A stretch of DNA of 50,679 bases from an uncultured Pedosphaera sp. (GTDB taxonomy: Bacteria; Verrucomicrobiota; Verrucomicrobiia; Limisphaerales; Pedosphaeraceae). Below the pieces are notes generated by a model that saw only the letters and a program-made list of their open reading frames with translations, was not told the DNA's origin and made no database searches. Below are positions 38,501-39,695 of the stretch, one piece after another. The position numbers and the translations under genes are program-made. The stretch is taken from positions 1 to 50,679 of the forward strand of contig CAIXFN010000001.1 of the NCBI GenBank assembly GCA_903918755.1, read 5' to 3'. Position 1 is the stretch's first letter; every line of letters starts with the position of its first letter.

Positions 38501-39675
38501 AGTCGGACTACTGGTTCGCCGAAAAGTTGCCTCGATAAATCGTCAGTGACTACCGGGGACGCAAAGTACTTCTTATAGATTAGCTTTTCGGCCTTTTTTG
38601 CCAGGGTGAAACTGGAACGCACAAGGCTTCCCACAAAGTCATACTTGGCTCCCGGCGGCAGTGTGGTTTTCCAATCAAAGGTGGCATAGGCGATGGCGCC
38701 GCCGGATTCCGTCGCGAAATTGGCGTGAAAGTTACACCCCTGGATTTCGGATCGGGCGCTCCCATCCCAGATAGCTCCGCCATCCGTAGCCCAGTTGTTT
38801 TGAAACTCGCAGTTGTGCACCACCAGATTTCCGCCGAACGCGCAAATCGCCCCGCCATACCCTGAGGCAAAATTGTCGAGGAAGGTGCAGTTTTGCACCG
38901 TGAGCGCAATTTCGTTCGTGGGATGCGTAACGTTGTTCCCCGGAAACGTCATGTAAATGCCACCGCCGGCGACGATGTTGGTCAGACTGACTTCGGTTGA
39001 GCTTTCGATGGAGTCCGCCGGAAGGACCATGCCCTCGATTTGTTCGATGGACACCACATTCGTTCCGTGGCTTTGCACGTTTCCTGCGTAACCGCCGATT
39101 ATTATCAGGGAATCCAGCACCACATTCGTCACCGAATTGCAAGTGATGACGTTGTAACAATTATCCTGGCAATTGTTTCCCGGCGCGTTGGTGTAAAACG
39201 GAAAATAGCGGTTTGCCGCGATTTGCGCCAAAGTGTCGCCGCCGTGCACCGCGTTGGTCATGTTGTTGCGGACATTACCGCTCAAAACCGTCAACAAACC
39301 CGCGACCCGTTGGGCGGGGGACGCCTCCCAGCCCGAGAATCCGCCCCGCACCGTTATGCCACTGGTGATACGAAATGTTGCAGCCCGGTCCGCGCTCAAG
39401 GTTGGGGGATAATAAGTTCCCTGTGCCAGCCATATTTCCACGGGATGGGTGGTCCCTGGATGTGCTGTGACTTCCTGTTGAGCCAGTTGCAGCGCCGCGG
39501 GAAAATCCCGCAGGGCATCCATCCAGGTGTCCCCGCTTTGAATCGAGCTGTTCGACACGACGGGATTGACCCGGATGATTCGCTGCCCGTTGGTGGTAAG
39601 AGCCGGGATCAGCAACAGGCAGGCCAGCAACCACGGAGGAATGGCGCGGCCAGGCGGCAATAGGATATTTCTCAT
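5539..39675 (-). CDS. Giant secreted multidomain beta-helix/MBG/Ig protein (~11,378 aa)
   Basis: This is one open frame of 34 kb. The ATG at 39675 is chosen because a signal peptide follows (PPWLLACLLLIPALTTNGQ); an earlier in-frame start at 39861 would lie wholly inside the upstream regulator gene. Approximate residues: eleven beta-helix modules (36-5830), two sandwiches (5930-6275), Gly-rich block (6370-6650), autotransporter strand repeats (6730-6940), MBG array (6950-8660) with two nested NHL propellers, FN3-like domains with two nested LamG folds (8770-9760), seven FG-GAP repeats (9780-10120), FN3, six Ig domains (10335-10860), an InlB-type repeat and an unassigned ~350-residue C-terminal domain. 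No LPXTG, PEP-CTERM or type IX signal is seen. It is probably exported as a surface or released adhesin or polymer-binding protein; that role is inference from the folds. The gene starts 20 bp after a receiver-protein gene. Confidence 0.93.
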   Translation of the reverse strand: MRNILLPPGRAIPPWLLACLLLIPALTTNGQRIIRVNPVVSNSSIQSGDTWMDALRDFPAALQLAQQEVTAHPGTTHPVEIWLAQGTYYPPTLSADRAATFRITSGITVRGGFSGWEASPAQRVAGLLTVLSGNVRNNMTNAVHGGDTLAQIAANRYFPFYTNAPGNNCQDNCYNVITCNSVTNVVLDSLIIIGGYAGNVQSHGTNVVSIEQIEGMVLPADSIESSTEVSLTNIVAGGGIYMTFPGNNVTHPTNEIALTVQNCTFLDNFASGYGGAICAFGGNLVVHNCEFQNNWATDGGAIWDGSARSEIQGCNFHANFATESGGAIAYATFDWKTTLPPGAKYDFVGSLVRSSFTLAKKAEKLIYKKYFASPVVTDDLSRQLFGEPVVRLSADEAGESQALTTLSAPGQDIADLELNPETGTLVADVVGDASDFGFDGFFQAYSAIGGVVALTTFVTDIAVLAGGDPNNPFVKGWTKTANIFHNYLSPLGWFSLLTQALGVQSSIVPGLADQMTTYKQAQLLNYNVAPNSILNGCSFTNNQANILGGAVAMIYKNVQVQSCSFGNNTAIGTGGAMACSEWCVPVIANSIFYGNHSYDGHSAIFSFANARTYILNCTLVNNGSDSSGRAAAIGNDLGAAVKLYNSVLWGNTNGVLPNGGADVFTSTADTLSGQARQMYDNAGATRGDFVATCDIRNCDIQSLDSMPSGKKDYEVVTEQAANQFQLLGNVIGAAFGLDQGTSFSFSQISLPATLYAQFQYDFFSLDPFLQQAINNIFDTAEAADEIGQAEKQGFVNIGEGNMLNTFEGQFPQHNISQNPILFGPQQAIPQAFSPIIQAGALPLLQGNSGLRADFFGETRNRGNVCDQGAIEFQGLNQKGLAGSILYVDAGARGNNSGADWANAQTNLSSALLSELPAGVQIWVAGGTYSPTYTNLNVQHQIVTTVFNVPDNTQLYGGFTGNETSLSQRVLGSHPSVLAGGGVGVQNLMILSGSAIIDGFQFTGGTQSSVNNGGGAISQTKPYGLTILRNCSFDHNAASLGGAAYLTGQAIIANCRFLNNSAVSFGGALCLLGDASIYNCLFATNTGGAGGAIAGQASFRGATATQTVNLDNDTFYANTATASATFEIGPAGGGAVLFDDSKGGFLTILNCIFWLNSATGSTASAEWQQLEVEPYTRYATQVGSMYSDGARNFAINSTLIQGMNAYSGPQPFDPTGGDQVYPAYPATYNAATALDFNPILVDPAQGNFNLSSNSLAIGLGSTNLPFGFPDTDLANQPRYTGSRVDLGALQFQGLGNLVPASLTLQQNCVGAQRSYTLQAGWAAGFLGTNFQWQVLPPAAPGDSSPQVWINLTAPNGTYQTITSNSLTLFDPPASLSGSWYRLVAAESPNFFPLIFGISADGQTNYSANTGQPGFVTPPVRLSFPPPIVYVNAAARGNNSGGTWANAFTDLPTAVLTASGCQQIWVASGTYFPSKNGNPNDRLTLPPNVALYGGFTGSETNFQQRNWRTNATVLTGHLPGGAQNSAGLILAGNAAIDGIILTGASNAPALTFSHPASTLLNSTFTNNNSGAVQFNGVGDCQVFGCVFADNQNQIGSAIQAQDTSLSIVNCLFARNTASGYGTVVALNSTVDLRNCTIADNSAQISTAGLFSQQSNISIANSILWGNRANPLYVPTAQAALTAVQGGAFALSHSIVQGQTGDVAPVDPLFALAGSDYHLTVHSPALGVGDSHSVVLYSDLDGANRLRNGTVDLGAYEFQGTPGNAVSLFTTPQSYSACSLVPITFTASGPNDLSPAVWLVDDPAHGFIPATNASMYSVTTLSLGSSNTTALTILTPSYAMNGWKVALQINAFTTPPASITLSQPTVWHVNAAATGAHTGANWTDAFTDLASAIAQAGECAQIWVAEGNYTNLSGSYHPGHNVAIYGGFTGSEISLTQRDWTNHPCILVASGSSAVFEMGLAATPNDPTTIIDGFVLRGSNGAGGIVNQSSSATIRNCLFDSLAGFAVQNLFYSGIISGCVFSNGQNSAIFNSFSTPQIVGCYFINNRTADTGAAMRSQSSTPSLSDCVFLTNSATAGGALAVLGGGMVLNRCIFLGNSAGQGGGVYYLNFDIQQGLSVTNSLFAANLSLGEGGAIYDASRTLSAINCTFTKNQSAYGGGAIAHQGATGLLANSILWDNIATGAKQFQIDTETAQLAVDDGSLIISNCCIEGLSRYVGNSNQLFNPQFLAPASVFSLASNSPAINAGAIALVATDSVDLALQPRATRSSVDLGAYEFQGTPAAPIFDALPTGGTTNRICVGRTADFSVTLPANVSGAFRWLVNDGAGFVPATNATLYHVTTSNRFTTLSVQGTNTNLSGYVFEVLDPATFYVSQPFTLLVSNPHVVYVNASATGGQSGADWANAFTNLQSALAAADDCSEVWVAAGTYSATAAADGSQSFHLRQGMRIYGGFNATETSFAQRNWVTNLAVLQGMAGSPTLRNSGLGAAIDRSAVLDGFTVRAIAGQIGMVNEVASPTIQNCLFDGITSWGMFNETASSPLVANCVFTNIQGGAMENRFASAPTITNCVFVNNRSPLSGGAIDNFQSSPLILGSQFLGNRAASLGGAINNSSSSPTIVACRFFTNSAASGGAMESDATSSPALVNCAFGNNLASVQYGGALDGSASLGITNCSFSGNSALQAGGAIHQGAGTGTIRNSIFWHNTDSGGFDTIESSQIALFARAAIDVAYSTLEGLSLYAGHHNLANDPLFLNPTMNDLGVSPFSPVARAGDPSTAVAGNLATDLDGNTWMSPIGQGAYAVANPQPALAISASPSSVSVCDSGYASFAVAGASGQSYSFSWLAGMNGVFTNLSSILTAGSYSVSNGVNQSTLLLSSVPSGLNGLQIEYVEMNSGFVSSPATVTTSTRQRVYVNPSATGSNDGSSWANAMTNLQQAVSTASSCQEIWVVAGVYPAVPSAVGVYLALQPGLLLYGGFSGTESDLSQRDWQNHPSIILGSTNAASLDLVTSGAAGVVNPDTAVDGFTFTGPGQSRRAVINLNQASPAIRNCTFTNLNTFAIATFQSGSIISNCAFVNNSEAAIYLSGGAPRILNSSFIGNRAVVGSGVWNNGATLLLQGCFFSSNFASAAGALYNTAGSETTVKYCRFLDNSAEQSAGLYSASGASIVISSSLFAHNNSTSSGGAMEIDGTGSVLNCTVIENSAGSLGAGIYSPTGSVQCTNDVLWHNRAGASAAAAQSSGNVLFDHSLVQDSNFSNDPLFAAPLDGNWRPMAASPALNAGLNSAVIDPFDLDGNPRVNGVVDLGAYEFAGPPNPTFLLSSTPLNTTTCEGQSVTFQVTAPAPGYTFTWDQEGAGALADGGNYSTVSSATNSTLTIHRASVDMNRFDIRVANSSGTVLSLPFSLTASPRTVVYVNGSSTVSGDGTSWSSAFTNLAKALAFSSPCSEIWVAAGTYQPANLELADGTAIYGGFAGTETNRNQRNWIAHPTIFKNSGGLPIFFATSQANPTASGTVLDGLTITGCVGGSAFFFAQNNHPTIQNCRFDNNTNCALLLLEGVGPVIADCVFRDNTGASAILITAGSPTITGSLFSNNITSDSGPAIQALGSASPRIRGCQFLNNSGAYGGALSLSGEGAVISRSLFSGNSSSADAGAVSIQGGSVAIDNSLLTRNTGFIGGAIHNSGARLQVYNCDFVRNVSTAQGGGYAGNGIGGFTNCIFWENTDGTASQGGTVESAQISPAGSIFVSYSLIQGLSLFAGNHNLAFHPLFTDIDAGNYQLTAYSPCVHAGIGSAAMKVTNFADLSGAGDSRGDIGCYWFAGVPVSAVDLFQQPQPEAGCVGGVVRFSITGTNGFGPQVQWFLDGGSGFASLPLDGIHLVTSDAITSTLVVSNAPAAYSGYRYQAVVPGYYSSPSLTLSLSPRMVVYVNPNARGANNGTTWADAYTNLDTAIAAGSECSELWVAQGSYVPATSFSLVPGLKIYGGFSGTESSRIQRNWTNHPSLLIGNGTANVVRNEFLPGQNPVLDNTAVLDGFTITGGGAATAMFNQAASPTIQNCRFEGNFGIALENELASSPMLVDCIFTNNHSTSLLISAGSAPYLTNVIFLGNASPAVGTVANNGGTPSFLNCVFAGNSVRGVGAGIYNYAHGTSAVINCVFSNNTAQAGSALFNETGAISVTNCVIASNFAASGGTVDNFGTLLLVNCTVSRNFANSLAGGVTASGGNTIVLNSILWNDFGNNSAARQELAEIYSAGGSVTVANSCIQGLQPYAGNGNIQYDPLFANPLSGDYRLQAFSPAIGTGNSQYDTGLLVDLDGHPRVVGVGSGSGVLTYVDLGAYESGTVPGASVSLTRSPSSQSVCTGQAVVLNISGAPSELFAWSYNLGAGWMPLQGNPGGVAIGSPAPAAHYLLEAPGTSSLVISNAPVALDGIQYRVSVQDPSRAMFTLAPVTLTVNAPGITYVNPAAQPGGDGTSWSLAYNDLPTALANVGACNPIVWVASGVVAPVDSYVNGTAFLPLPPGIQLYGGFVGTESALSQRDWRANPTHLSGIGTSGTNRNAVVGISSGLSPVGTGATIVDGFIIENGGQYGVAINGQSPLVQNCVVRSNATGGISLFASSAIISNCTVMANSAAASLAGSGGGVIVTLTSTNDHPAFVNSLIQGNSATNSGGGLYIRGNQTPGNCSLIGCVISGNAAGNLGGGVAVISANVSIINCTIAGNRNGDPVFGGGAGIEALEATVNVQNSILWYNAATGNVLEKAQVLGSHSAISLDHSSVQGLNAWQGNSNTGLNPLFTQPLLGSSAPSIAGDFQLESCSPLIDAGSATDLASASMVPTVDAAGSARSVRNVDLGAYEFAGFVTPLLSVSQQPTSVNFCPATPPSFAFDVAGTGVTWQWQVNQNDGGGFTSIADGSFYSGSTNQTLTILNPQAAMDGWQFQCVAGGVGGCTVTSIPATLNFPRLQWFVNAAANPGGDGSSWATAFNSLQSALTNSHLLPCGAEIWVAGGQYAPSFNADLQRVGFRLPPGAGIYGGFSGTETNRNQRNWQANPTVIEAGAGTLFSSVNEALDQTARLDGFILRNGWVGFDNETNASPTIANCAFINFTNYALYNSFGSPRITNCVFLHCGQAGGAVRDHSDGAIYSGCAFLQNNDAVVAESSSQLLLDRCWFAANTNSCLNIDSSSSGTVANSVFSGNEEQFGTVFFVAGGGSLDVRNSTIAGNRGPVLRNTDPGASPRVAFENCVLWNNSNDQVASNESGMISGPVRAQFNDIQGRLSAGTQFPTAAGNISVDPVFTGSFDPATVTTNGDYHLSANSPALNAGATAFALGAMDIDGQPRQFGVVDLGAYEYQAAAGAPLVITQQPASLVYCAGSSNYFQVAATGAGLTYQWQVNRQNGLGFVAATNDANHSGVTTPTLAIPQAATAFNGYQYRCAISAGGGTLWSSPVTLSVFANRLYVNANAAPGGDGSSWATAFRDLSPAMVTYPNGIQVLPSGDRCSLEVWVAAGTYSTPSYRTISTGSVFGGFAGGETNLNQRNWQANSTILTGATTIEADGPIFDGFVISNGGTGLICASNHSVVANCVFATNSIGLRIGEFANVTVANCRFLGNGQQGLVGGGNLVVSNCFFTGNSEALVVAQSPDGFSPTATVEQSQFIANGRGVWVYFGTFFMDRSIVSAQTASPALYFYGSTVDLRNSLISGNSAGGIEQASGTLALRNCTVVANRNGSLSGGAGLAVDSGAVTVNNSVFWYNIGNQSAPVANWQVSGLLATSQNNFVQGQSGSGPIFARAIDGASAPSSAGDFSPSPCSPLIGAGSTNLVLAGTFDLAGAPRLNSSHQVDIGAYEFQGPPAASLTLSQSPTIQLGNENIPAIFTVVPSRAVVAYQWQRQPAGASQFTNLMDSGAFTGSQTGALLISAVSAAMNQDQYRCAVTSGEGCALVSPAASLYYGIPPAQALAASNLNFTLGGAAPWFGQTSTTHDGIIAAQSGSVPAGSASLMQASVTGPVLVSFWWKNSSASTISFLVDDTIKASLPFPSDWRQAIIPIPAGAHTIQWAYVESFGYAGQDAAFVGNLEITPDPLVTVSPGSQSIPAGAPALLTATASGTAPFGYQWLLGGAIVPGATNSTFSVASAQPINMGSYSVVVTNGLGSAATSSPVSLTVGLSLAQALDTPGRTWTTGGNADWIGQTSINFDGTNAAQAGAILAHQQSWMESIFDGPGTLSFTWKVSSTTNHDRLMLSLNGVVNQEISGQTDWLTTSLRIGGGAVTARWSYSKDSTTSAGLDAGWVDQVEFIRDTNVGFIISNTNDSGPGSLRQAILDANNESIPGLLDASGISGTIVLQSALPIITNSLILNGPGAASLTLSGNQSNRIFFVDAPGGSVSLKNVTLANGLARGGEGGNRGGGGGGLGGAIFVNAGALTVENIVFIGNAAVGGKGGSFAGYGAAGGGGGLGGNGGDGGNLGAGGGGGYLGSGGAGANGGGGGGGLIGHGGIGSDTGGGGGSGGGGGGLTDGQDAAGNTGGAGGVSGGSGADNNSHATPGSGSLFGGGGGASSGGGQAVAANQGGNGGRYGGGGGGSFQGGGGNGGDFGGGGGQPDTNPYFGSTGQPSGGFGGGGGGGSFDLTSKPGGNGGFGGGGGGGADLNARGTSVAFGGAGGYVTINAGSSAAGGGGGAALGGDIFVRADHGATLNFINSFTDAASITGGANGGANSILLDGYYPTAVAGEPGQAFGSDFFLLGGTNAFTVAGGLTNRIPGSLGGWSAEPGWIIKDGTGTLVLAAANSLAGTIEAAAGVLQLDGDNSGTAVLVDTGATLTGVGSAGALLVSDNATLAPGDAVGALGAGDTVWTRAGNYNWKLWDATGAPGVGYDTLNITGTLDLSATAGFSINLSTLSANAAGSSGLATHFTNTAPHSWTLVHTSGGIVGFNAANFQVVSAPANGTTGFANDFGRGVFSVGLSDDGHSLLLNFVADQSITPPTLPQHFYADAPFAPGATASSVLPVQYSVIAGPAVLSNNLVVVTGLGTVTIHVTQPGNASYVAAMPTDIVFSVAPATPIVTWATPASIPFGSPLSGAQLNATANVPGFFAYSPAAGTLPGVGTNLLNVLFTPADPINFLPVSTNVLLSVLRGNPTLSFTTVPAQVYGVGPIPLTAVSSSGLPVTFSISSGPAVVAGSSLVINGVGVVVVEASQAGNAGYLPTNTAQSITVHPAPLTVIANDLSVPFGTTNLNLTGAIQGLQNGDTITTTFTAVLPRDPATPLIFARRIGIAEPAIALTLDGAGDLYTVNNFIAKYGPDGNQLAQFGLSGQVKFLTGVAVGPAGDVFVLNTVSNNVEHLSASGNLLQTWGSEGSGNGQFTNPQGIAIDSSGVIFVADSGNGRIQKFTSSGAYLGNVGNASQIRNPGALAFDQSGRLYVLDSGHVIVFDSSGGFAGNILVTGFSGLTVDGAGNIYVLDYPSTIHKYDSNGGLLTQWSVAAVSPFETESLAGASNGEIIVSNPGATAVDVYGPAPLPLVSANTPPGSYSIVPLLADPASRLANYIVTTNFGTLTITPAAQALSFAAIPAHTFGDAPFALSASAVGANSGNSITFDIVSGPATVSANFLSLTGSGSVTVRASLTGNEDYAAAAPVEQTFIVNPATSSLTWTNPASITFGTALSGAQLNATGSVPGVISYSPAAGALLSAGTYQLTAVLIPLDTNYLSSSASVTLTVNPAPQTISFSPLSNQSFGANTLTLAATTSSGLPVNVAVVSGPATVTGNILTITGAGNITVRASQAGNNNYSPATAVDQTFTVSRAASMISWAPLANLGYLTALSSVQLNASANVPGVFAYNPPAGTVLNAGTYSIIASFTPADTIDYAPAMATNSLTVIKADQTINFQAISNPTFGMGPIPLTASASSSLPVTFSVISGPATISGNLVSITGAGGITVRANQSGNTNFNSAPAVSQSFTSEPATPVLTWTNPAAISFGTILSFEQLNASAAVPGTFDYAPPAGTILNAGTNKLAVTFTPTDGTDYRAVTASVQVVVMAAAPMITWPAPVAIAYGSALDATQLNASAPGAGSFTYTPAAGTILNAGFATLFVHFASATSNYTDADVSVPLTVLKANQSIQFSNIPDQTYGAPPLSLVATSSVGLPITFSWVSGPATVSGSTVNLAGAGSVTVAASQIGNSNYYAAADVPRSFTVRPALLNVVADNATRFFGQTNPPFTGVISGVVAGDNLMATYAAVAPASADTPPSHRFNFGQGQLRTPVAVAVRTDGTVFVVDQGDAANRNDLIKLFSPAGEFLSQFRPQVVDLAYINGLAFDAAGNLFVALVNYSFATGGDGEIQEYNSNLEFVRQTSLRPFSNPSGIAVNGSDLFVTDLFHGTVARYDTGLNFVTEVGSTGFGSGQFIGPTGVSIDGLGNVFVVDTYLNRVEKFSVGGDFVSQWSLGASANQSPAYGVTVGPDGYVYVALANQNEVMKLDAVGHSLTSWQSAQPQSIAFDGAGNAYVAATGGSFIQVFNPPTVPVTDSTPVGTYPILVQLNDPDNRLPNYLARVTNGILTIEKAEQNLTIDQIPDQTIGDAAFAVNVSPIGPNSGNPFVISVVSGPASVSGNLITGTGAGVVVVRADQLGDANFNPATPTTRSFTFRLRPALAWSTPTPIHAGYALGTDQLNASANVAGNYAYTPVAGSLLPAGTNILSVTFTPDDTTTYTNATTTAALVVLPAIQAIVADNQSLIDAGGIALPILLTATDPNLATPAFSIQSNPAHGTLAGTVPSLIYTPSAGFVGGDSFTFGATDAFTNSLTATVSIRVVRAPTALAQPPTAVTTVAATLNGLSNPQNADTIVHFAWGLTTNYSSATSGMDIGGGTNPVPISVTLNPLSPGTVYHYQLVASNLAGVTFSSNTTFTTTGQPAITTLAASGITPGSATLNGSVNPDGVPTVAWFEFGLGARYGHVTPTTEVGSSNSAQMFSAIASGLVPGYVSHYRALASNSIGTVLGNDVAVSVPAALPTALTEPATDITANAATLNGQVLANGGAGASWFKYGTDTAYGRTVGAGAFAPFSTALAFDGAQTFVNCGHSINLTGGSFTIEFRALRSQLGRYDLIVSSGTPGTDSYLHIGFRDNNRFTFAFYSDDLDTTASVDTVGSGNRWHQWACVYDASANQRTIFEDGAVIASDHPSGTFQATGEFNLGRAFGNYFAGALNEVRVWKAALDQSTIQTWGGQTLNAAHPFYGQLAAYFPCADRAGNVAADNSNQGHDGDIQPAGAWETTPVAVSASLPGLLAGTTYHFQLVATNTAGTNFGSDLTFTTQPAQPPIVVTLPALVAPAQATLHGAVNPNGIPTRAWFEFGADATYGQITSLSDAGSGSQFVPVSATITSLASYHYRAACSNYLGIVYGADNSFIGSIAPFAQSLPATNIHILSASLEGQVQAGALLTSAYFQYGIDNSYGAFTRTNHYSTFNSALALDGQSYVNCGNAINVAGGSFTIEFRAQRANFGNYDLIIGQGNTSNDQYLHIGFRDNNVFTFAFYGDDLDTLLTIDSASGTNLWHHWACVYDASQNRRTIYEDGHPVASDQPSGQFGGTGELDLGQALGSHFNGQLSEVRVWRAALDSATIQSWMNSTLSSEHPFTTQLIAWWPLSDAAGTTVSDYSGQGHTGVFVGTPAWANVIASQTWNIETALSGLYPSSTYHYQLVAENTRGIALGTDVVFTTRAPALPRAFTLPATIVQSKGSSTFTLRASVAPNGADTTVHFEYGPTINYGSTTLAQDLGGAEGSFLPAASSVGSLPFGYHYRIVASNSAGTAYGEDLILDPPPTRVNAFNPSGSFGASPVWGDFNNDGLLDLLTLGAFAGSGLTGQILQNAGAGAFNDISVAMSGLYNGSVGWADFDNDGLLDVVLSGQNNSFAYVCQVWRNQGDGTFALVNSGLPAVGGAIATADFDNDGRTDIVISGRDSNFNALCQLWRNQGDGTFFLVNSGLPGIADGSVQAADFDGDGAIDLLITGRDGNFNPVCQVWRNLGNGSFGQVNSNFPAVVAAIAVGDLNQDGYPDIALTGYGPGGPISQIWLNAGGMTFTNGNFGLTNLGGGSVAIGDYNNDGRPDLLINGTAANGNPRTQIWLNLGGAFGLLETPLNTLDNSTAVWGDFNSDGRLDLLVGGRGSDQLWQNNCATANTPPTAPAGLASAPLGTGVRLSWAPASDSETPSAALTYNVRVGTTPGGSDILCAESGPDGQRRLPAFGNAQERQFLLLTNLPAGNTYYWSVQAIDAAYAGSAFAAEQSFVIGSLAAAPMAVTQPAVLLTTNGATLSGSVTPNGAATRAYFEFGLSTNYGRSTSWTDAGNGLVAVGISNLISGLSAATDYHYRLVASNALGLNAGADLTFTTLAAPPTIIAGPANVLTNLGATAVLSVAATGTGPLFYQWSKDGTPLVDGPGIFGSISNRLTLANITAAQSGNYSVAVSNAAGIAIGGPAALALTGHPVITNQPVSVAVTAGANALFAVGVSGTAPLAYQWQFNGTNLLGATKSSLTVLKAQTTNAGSYQVIITNVAGLAMSGGATLTVNTKPAIVTQPQSLAANIGSNVIFSVAVTGTSPLAYQWRFNGTNLPGATDSSLPFVVAPNQNAGLYSVVVTNVAGSVTSANAVLTVNQPPVITNQPVSLVINAGYTATFRVGATGTTPLGYQWQFQGTNLAGATRSLFSFSNAQPTNAGVYQVLVSNVAGVTVSTPVTLGVNTKPVIVTQPQSQAVNLGSNVTFSVAVTGTSPFSYQWNFNGTNLAGATDSSYSFIVQSNGNMGFYSVTITNVAGSVASAKAALSVNRPPIFTRVVQAHTNLVGTAYTFSVSATATMPLSYQWQFNGVDIAGATTTAYTLSNIVVANGGLYSVLASNIAGQATSAAFLTVALDLTPPTLTISSPTAALNLLSNVLTAAGTASDNAQVTNVSWSLNGGMSHPATTTNAWKNWTAVLDGQLVPGTNILAVQARDFSGNVSVTSSRTTQSFFFTVPSLLTVRTNGQGAVSTNLDQQTLNVGQNYAVTALPSPGYVFTNWLVSSALSYSPSLVFTMQTNLVIQANFVPSPFSASVVGAYTGLFYETNGVAFPSSGLINFTVDTNGVFNGNVYLAGANLPIVRGQFAPSGFAHAVLSRANLHLPNLALDLQLDLTGGSDVAVGAVSSVDGAWTAWFNGDRAVFSATNPTPNAGKYTFALPGTNDPAAGPPGNGYGLVTVATNGMVALSGNLGDGTKETQATAAVSLSKHGIWPLYLPLYAGQGSVLGWISLTNAPGIQTNLDGTVIWVKQANLTNAFYPGGFTNAIEVVGSGYLAPASGKKVVSQPLSNFILANANLPSPLTNNVTLTSQNTLVITPNPYHISLNLTPSTGLFSGTFLNPMTGLTNAFSGAILQQLNLGAGEFTSTNSAGAVLLQ
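7095..8670 (-). repeat. Six tandem Ig-like domains in the giant gene
   Basis: Six consecutive ~85-residue Ig folds carry the pattern P.ivtQP.s..v..G.n..fsVaVtGtsPl.YQWqfNGtnl.GAt. The YQW core tryptophan is kept in each. Units 3 and 5 are nearly identical to each other, as are units 2 and 4, which suggests growth by duplication of a two-domain block. They form a probable stalk before the C-terminal domain. Confidence 0.8.
9310..10330 (-). repeat. Seven FG-GAP/VCBS repeats (calcium-type propeller)
   Basis: Seven repeats contain WGDFNNDGLLDLL-type motifs (D.[DN].DG..D[IL]), spaced about 45-55 residues apart. In order they start GDFNNDG, ADFDNDG, ADFDNDG, ADFDGDG, GDLNQDG, GDYNNDG and GDFNSDG. 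Seven blades are the number expected for an integrin-like beta-propeller with one calcium loop per blade. Confidence 0.82.
10790..12615 (-). repeat. Pair of LamG/ConA-like lectin domains nested in FN3-like folds
   Basis: Two ~210-residue LamG-type sandwiches, at about 11990-12615 and 10790-11420, share long identical stretches (SFTIEFRA, YLHIGFRDNN, FTFAFY.DDLDT, WACVYDAS). Each begins after the '..YGxD..YG' strand of an FN3-like domain and ends before that domain's 'GL..GTTYHYQLVA' strand. Both are therefore inserted into an FN3-like fold. Confidence 0.75.
13700..18830 (-). repeat. MBG-domain array with two nested NHL beta-propellers
   Basis: The array alternates two short MBG-type units. 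One follows 'tYG..p..L.a..sSGLPvtfsv.SGPA.vsGn'; the other follows 'v.tW..P..I.fGt.Ls..QLNAsa.VpG.f.Y.PaaGt.L.aGt'. At about 17210-17965 and 14220-15035 the array is interrupted by six-blade-like NHL repeats (GIAIDSSG.IFVADSGN.RIQKF). Both lie between the 'GD...' strand and the 'GTYPI/GSYSI' strand of an MBG_2 fold. Confidence 0.78.
19720..20560 (-). repeat. Glycine-rich low-complexity block
   Basis: About 280 residues are dominated by runs of glycine with Ala, Asn, Ser and Asp (GGGGGGLGGAI, GGNGGDGGNLGAGGGGG, GGFGGGGGGG). The plus strand therefore shows long GCCGCCGCC tracts. It follows an 'NDSGPGSLRQAILDAN' beta-helix opening and precedes autotransporter-associated strand repeats. It resembles the PE-PGRS/Gly-rich helical sheets of other exported proteins and could form a flexible or polyproline-II-bundle spacer. 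Confidence 0.8.
22190..39600 (-). repeat. Eleven beta-helix modules, ~1.5 kb each
   Basis: Eleven modules open with a V[YF]VN.[AS]A.G...G..WA.A...L signature, near 39570, 37040, 35400, 34090, 32535, 30965, 29470, 27940, 26340, 24835 and 23365. Most then contain EIWVA.GTY, a YGGF.G.E....QR.W motif, a run of ~22-residue right-handed beta-helix turns (IQNC.F..N.A..GGAI), a NSILW.N turn, D..LGAYEFQG, and a short Ig-like linker with a conserved Cys. Spacing is 1.3-1.65 kb except the first module, which is 2.5 kb because of two non-helix insertions. Confidence 0.85.
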
Positions 39676-39695
39676 AGGGCTGGAGCGATAGGGGA

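Noticed and set aside
22190-39600. A CRISPR-like or satellite array suggested by regular repeats
   Set aside because: The repeats are coding, ~1.5 kb long and diverged, with reading frame and protein motifs conserved; there are no short identical repeats with unique spacers.
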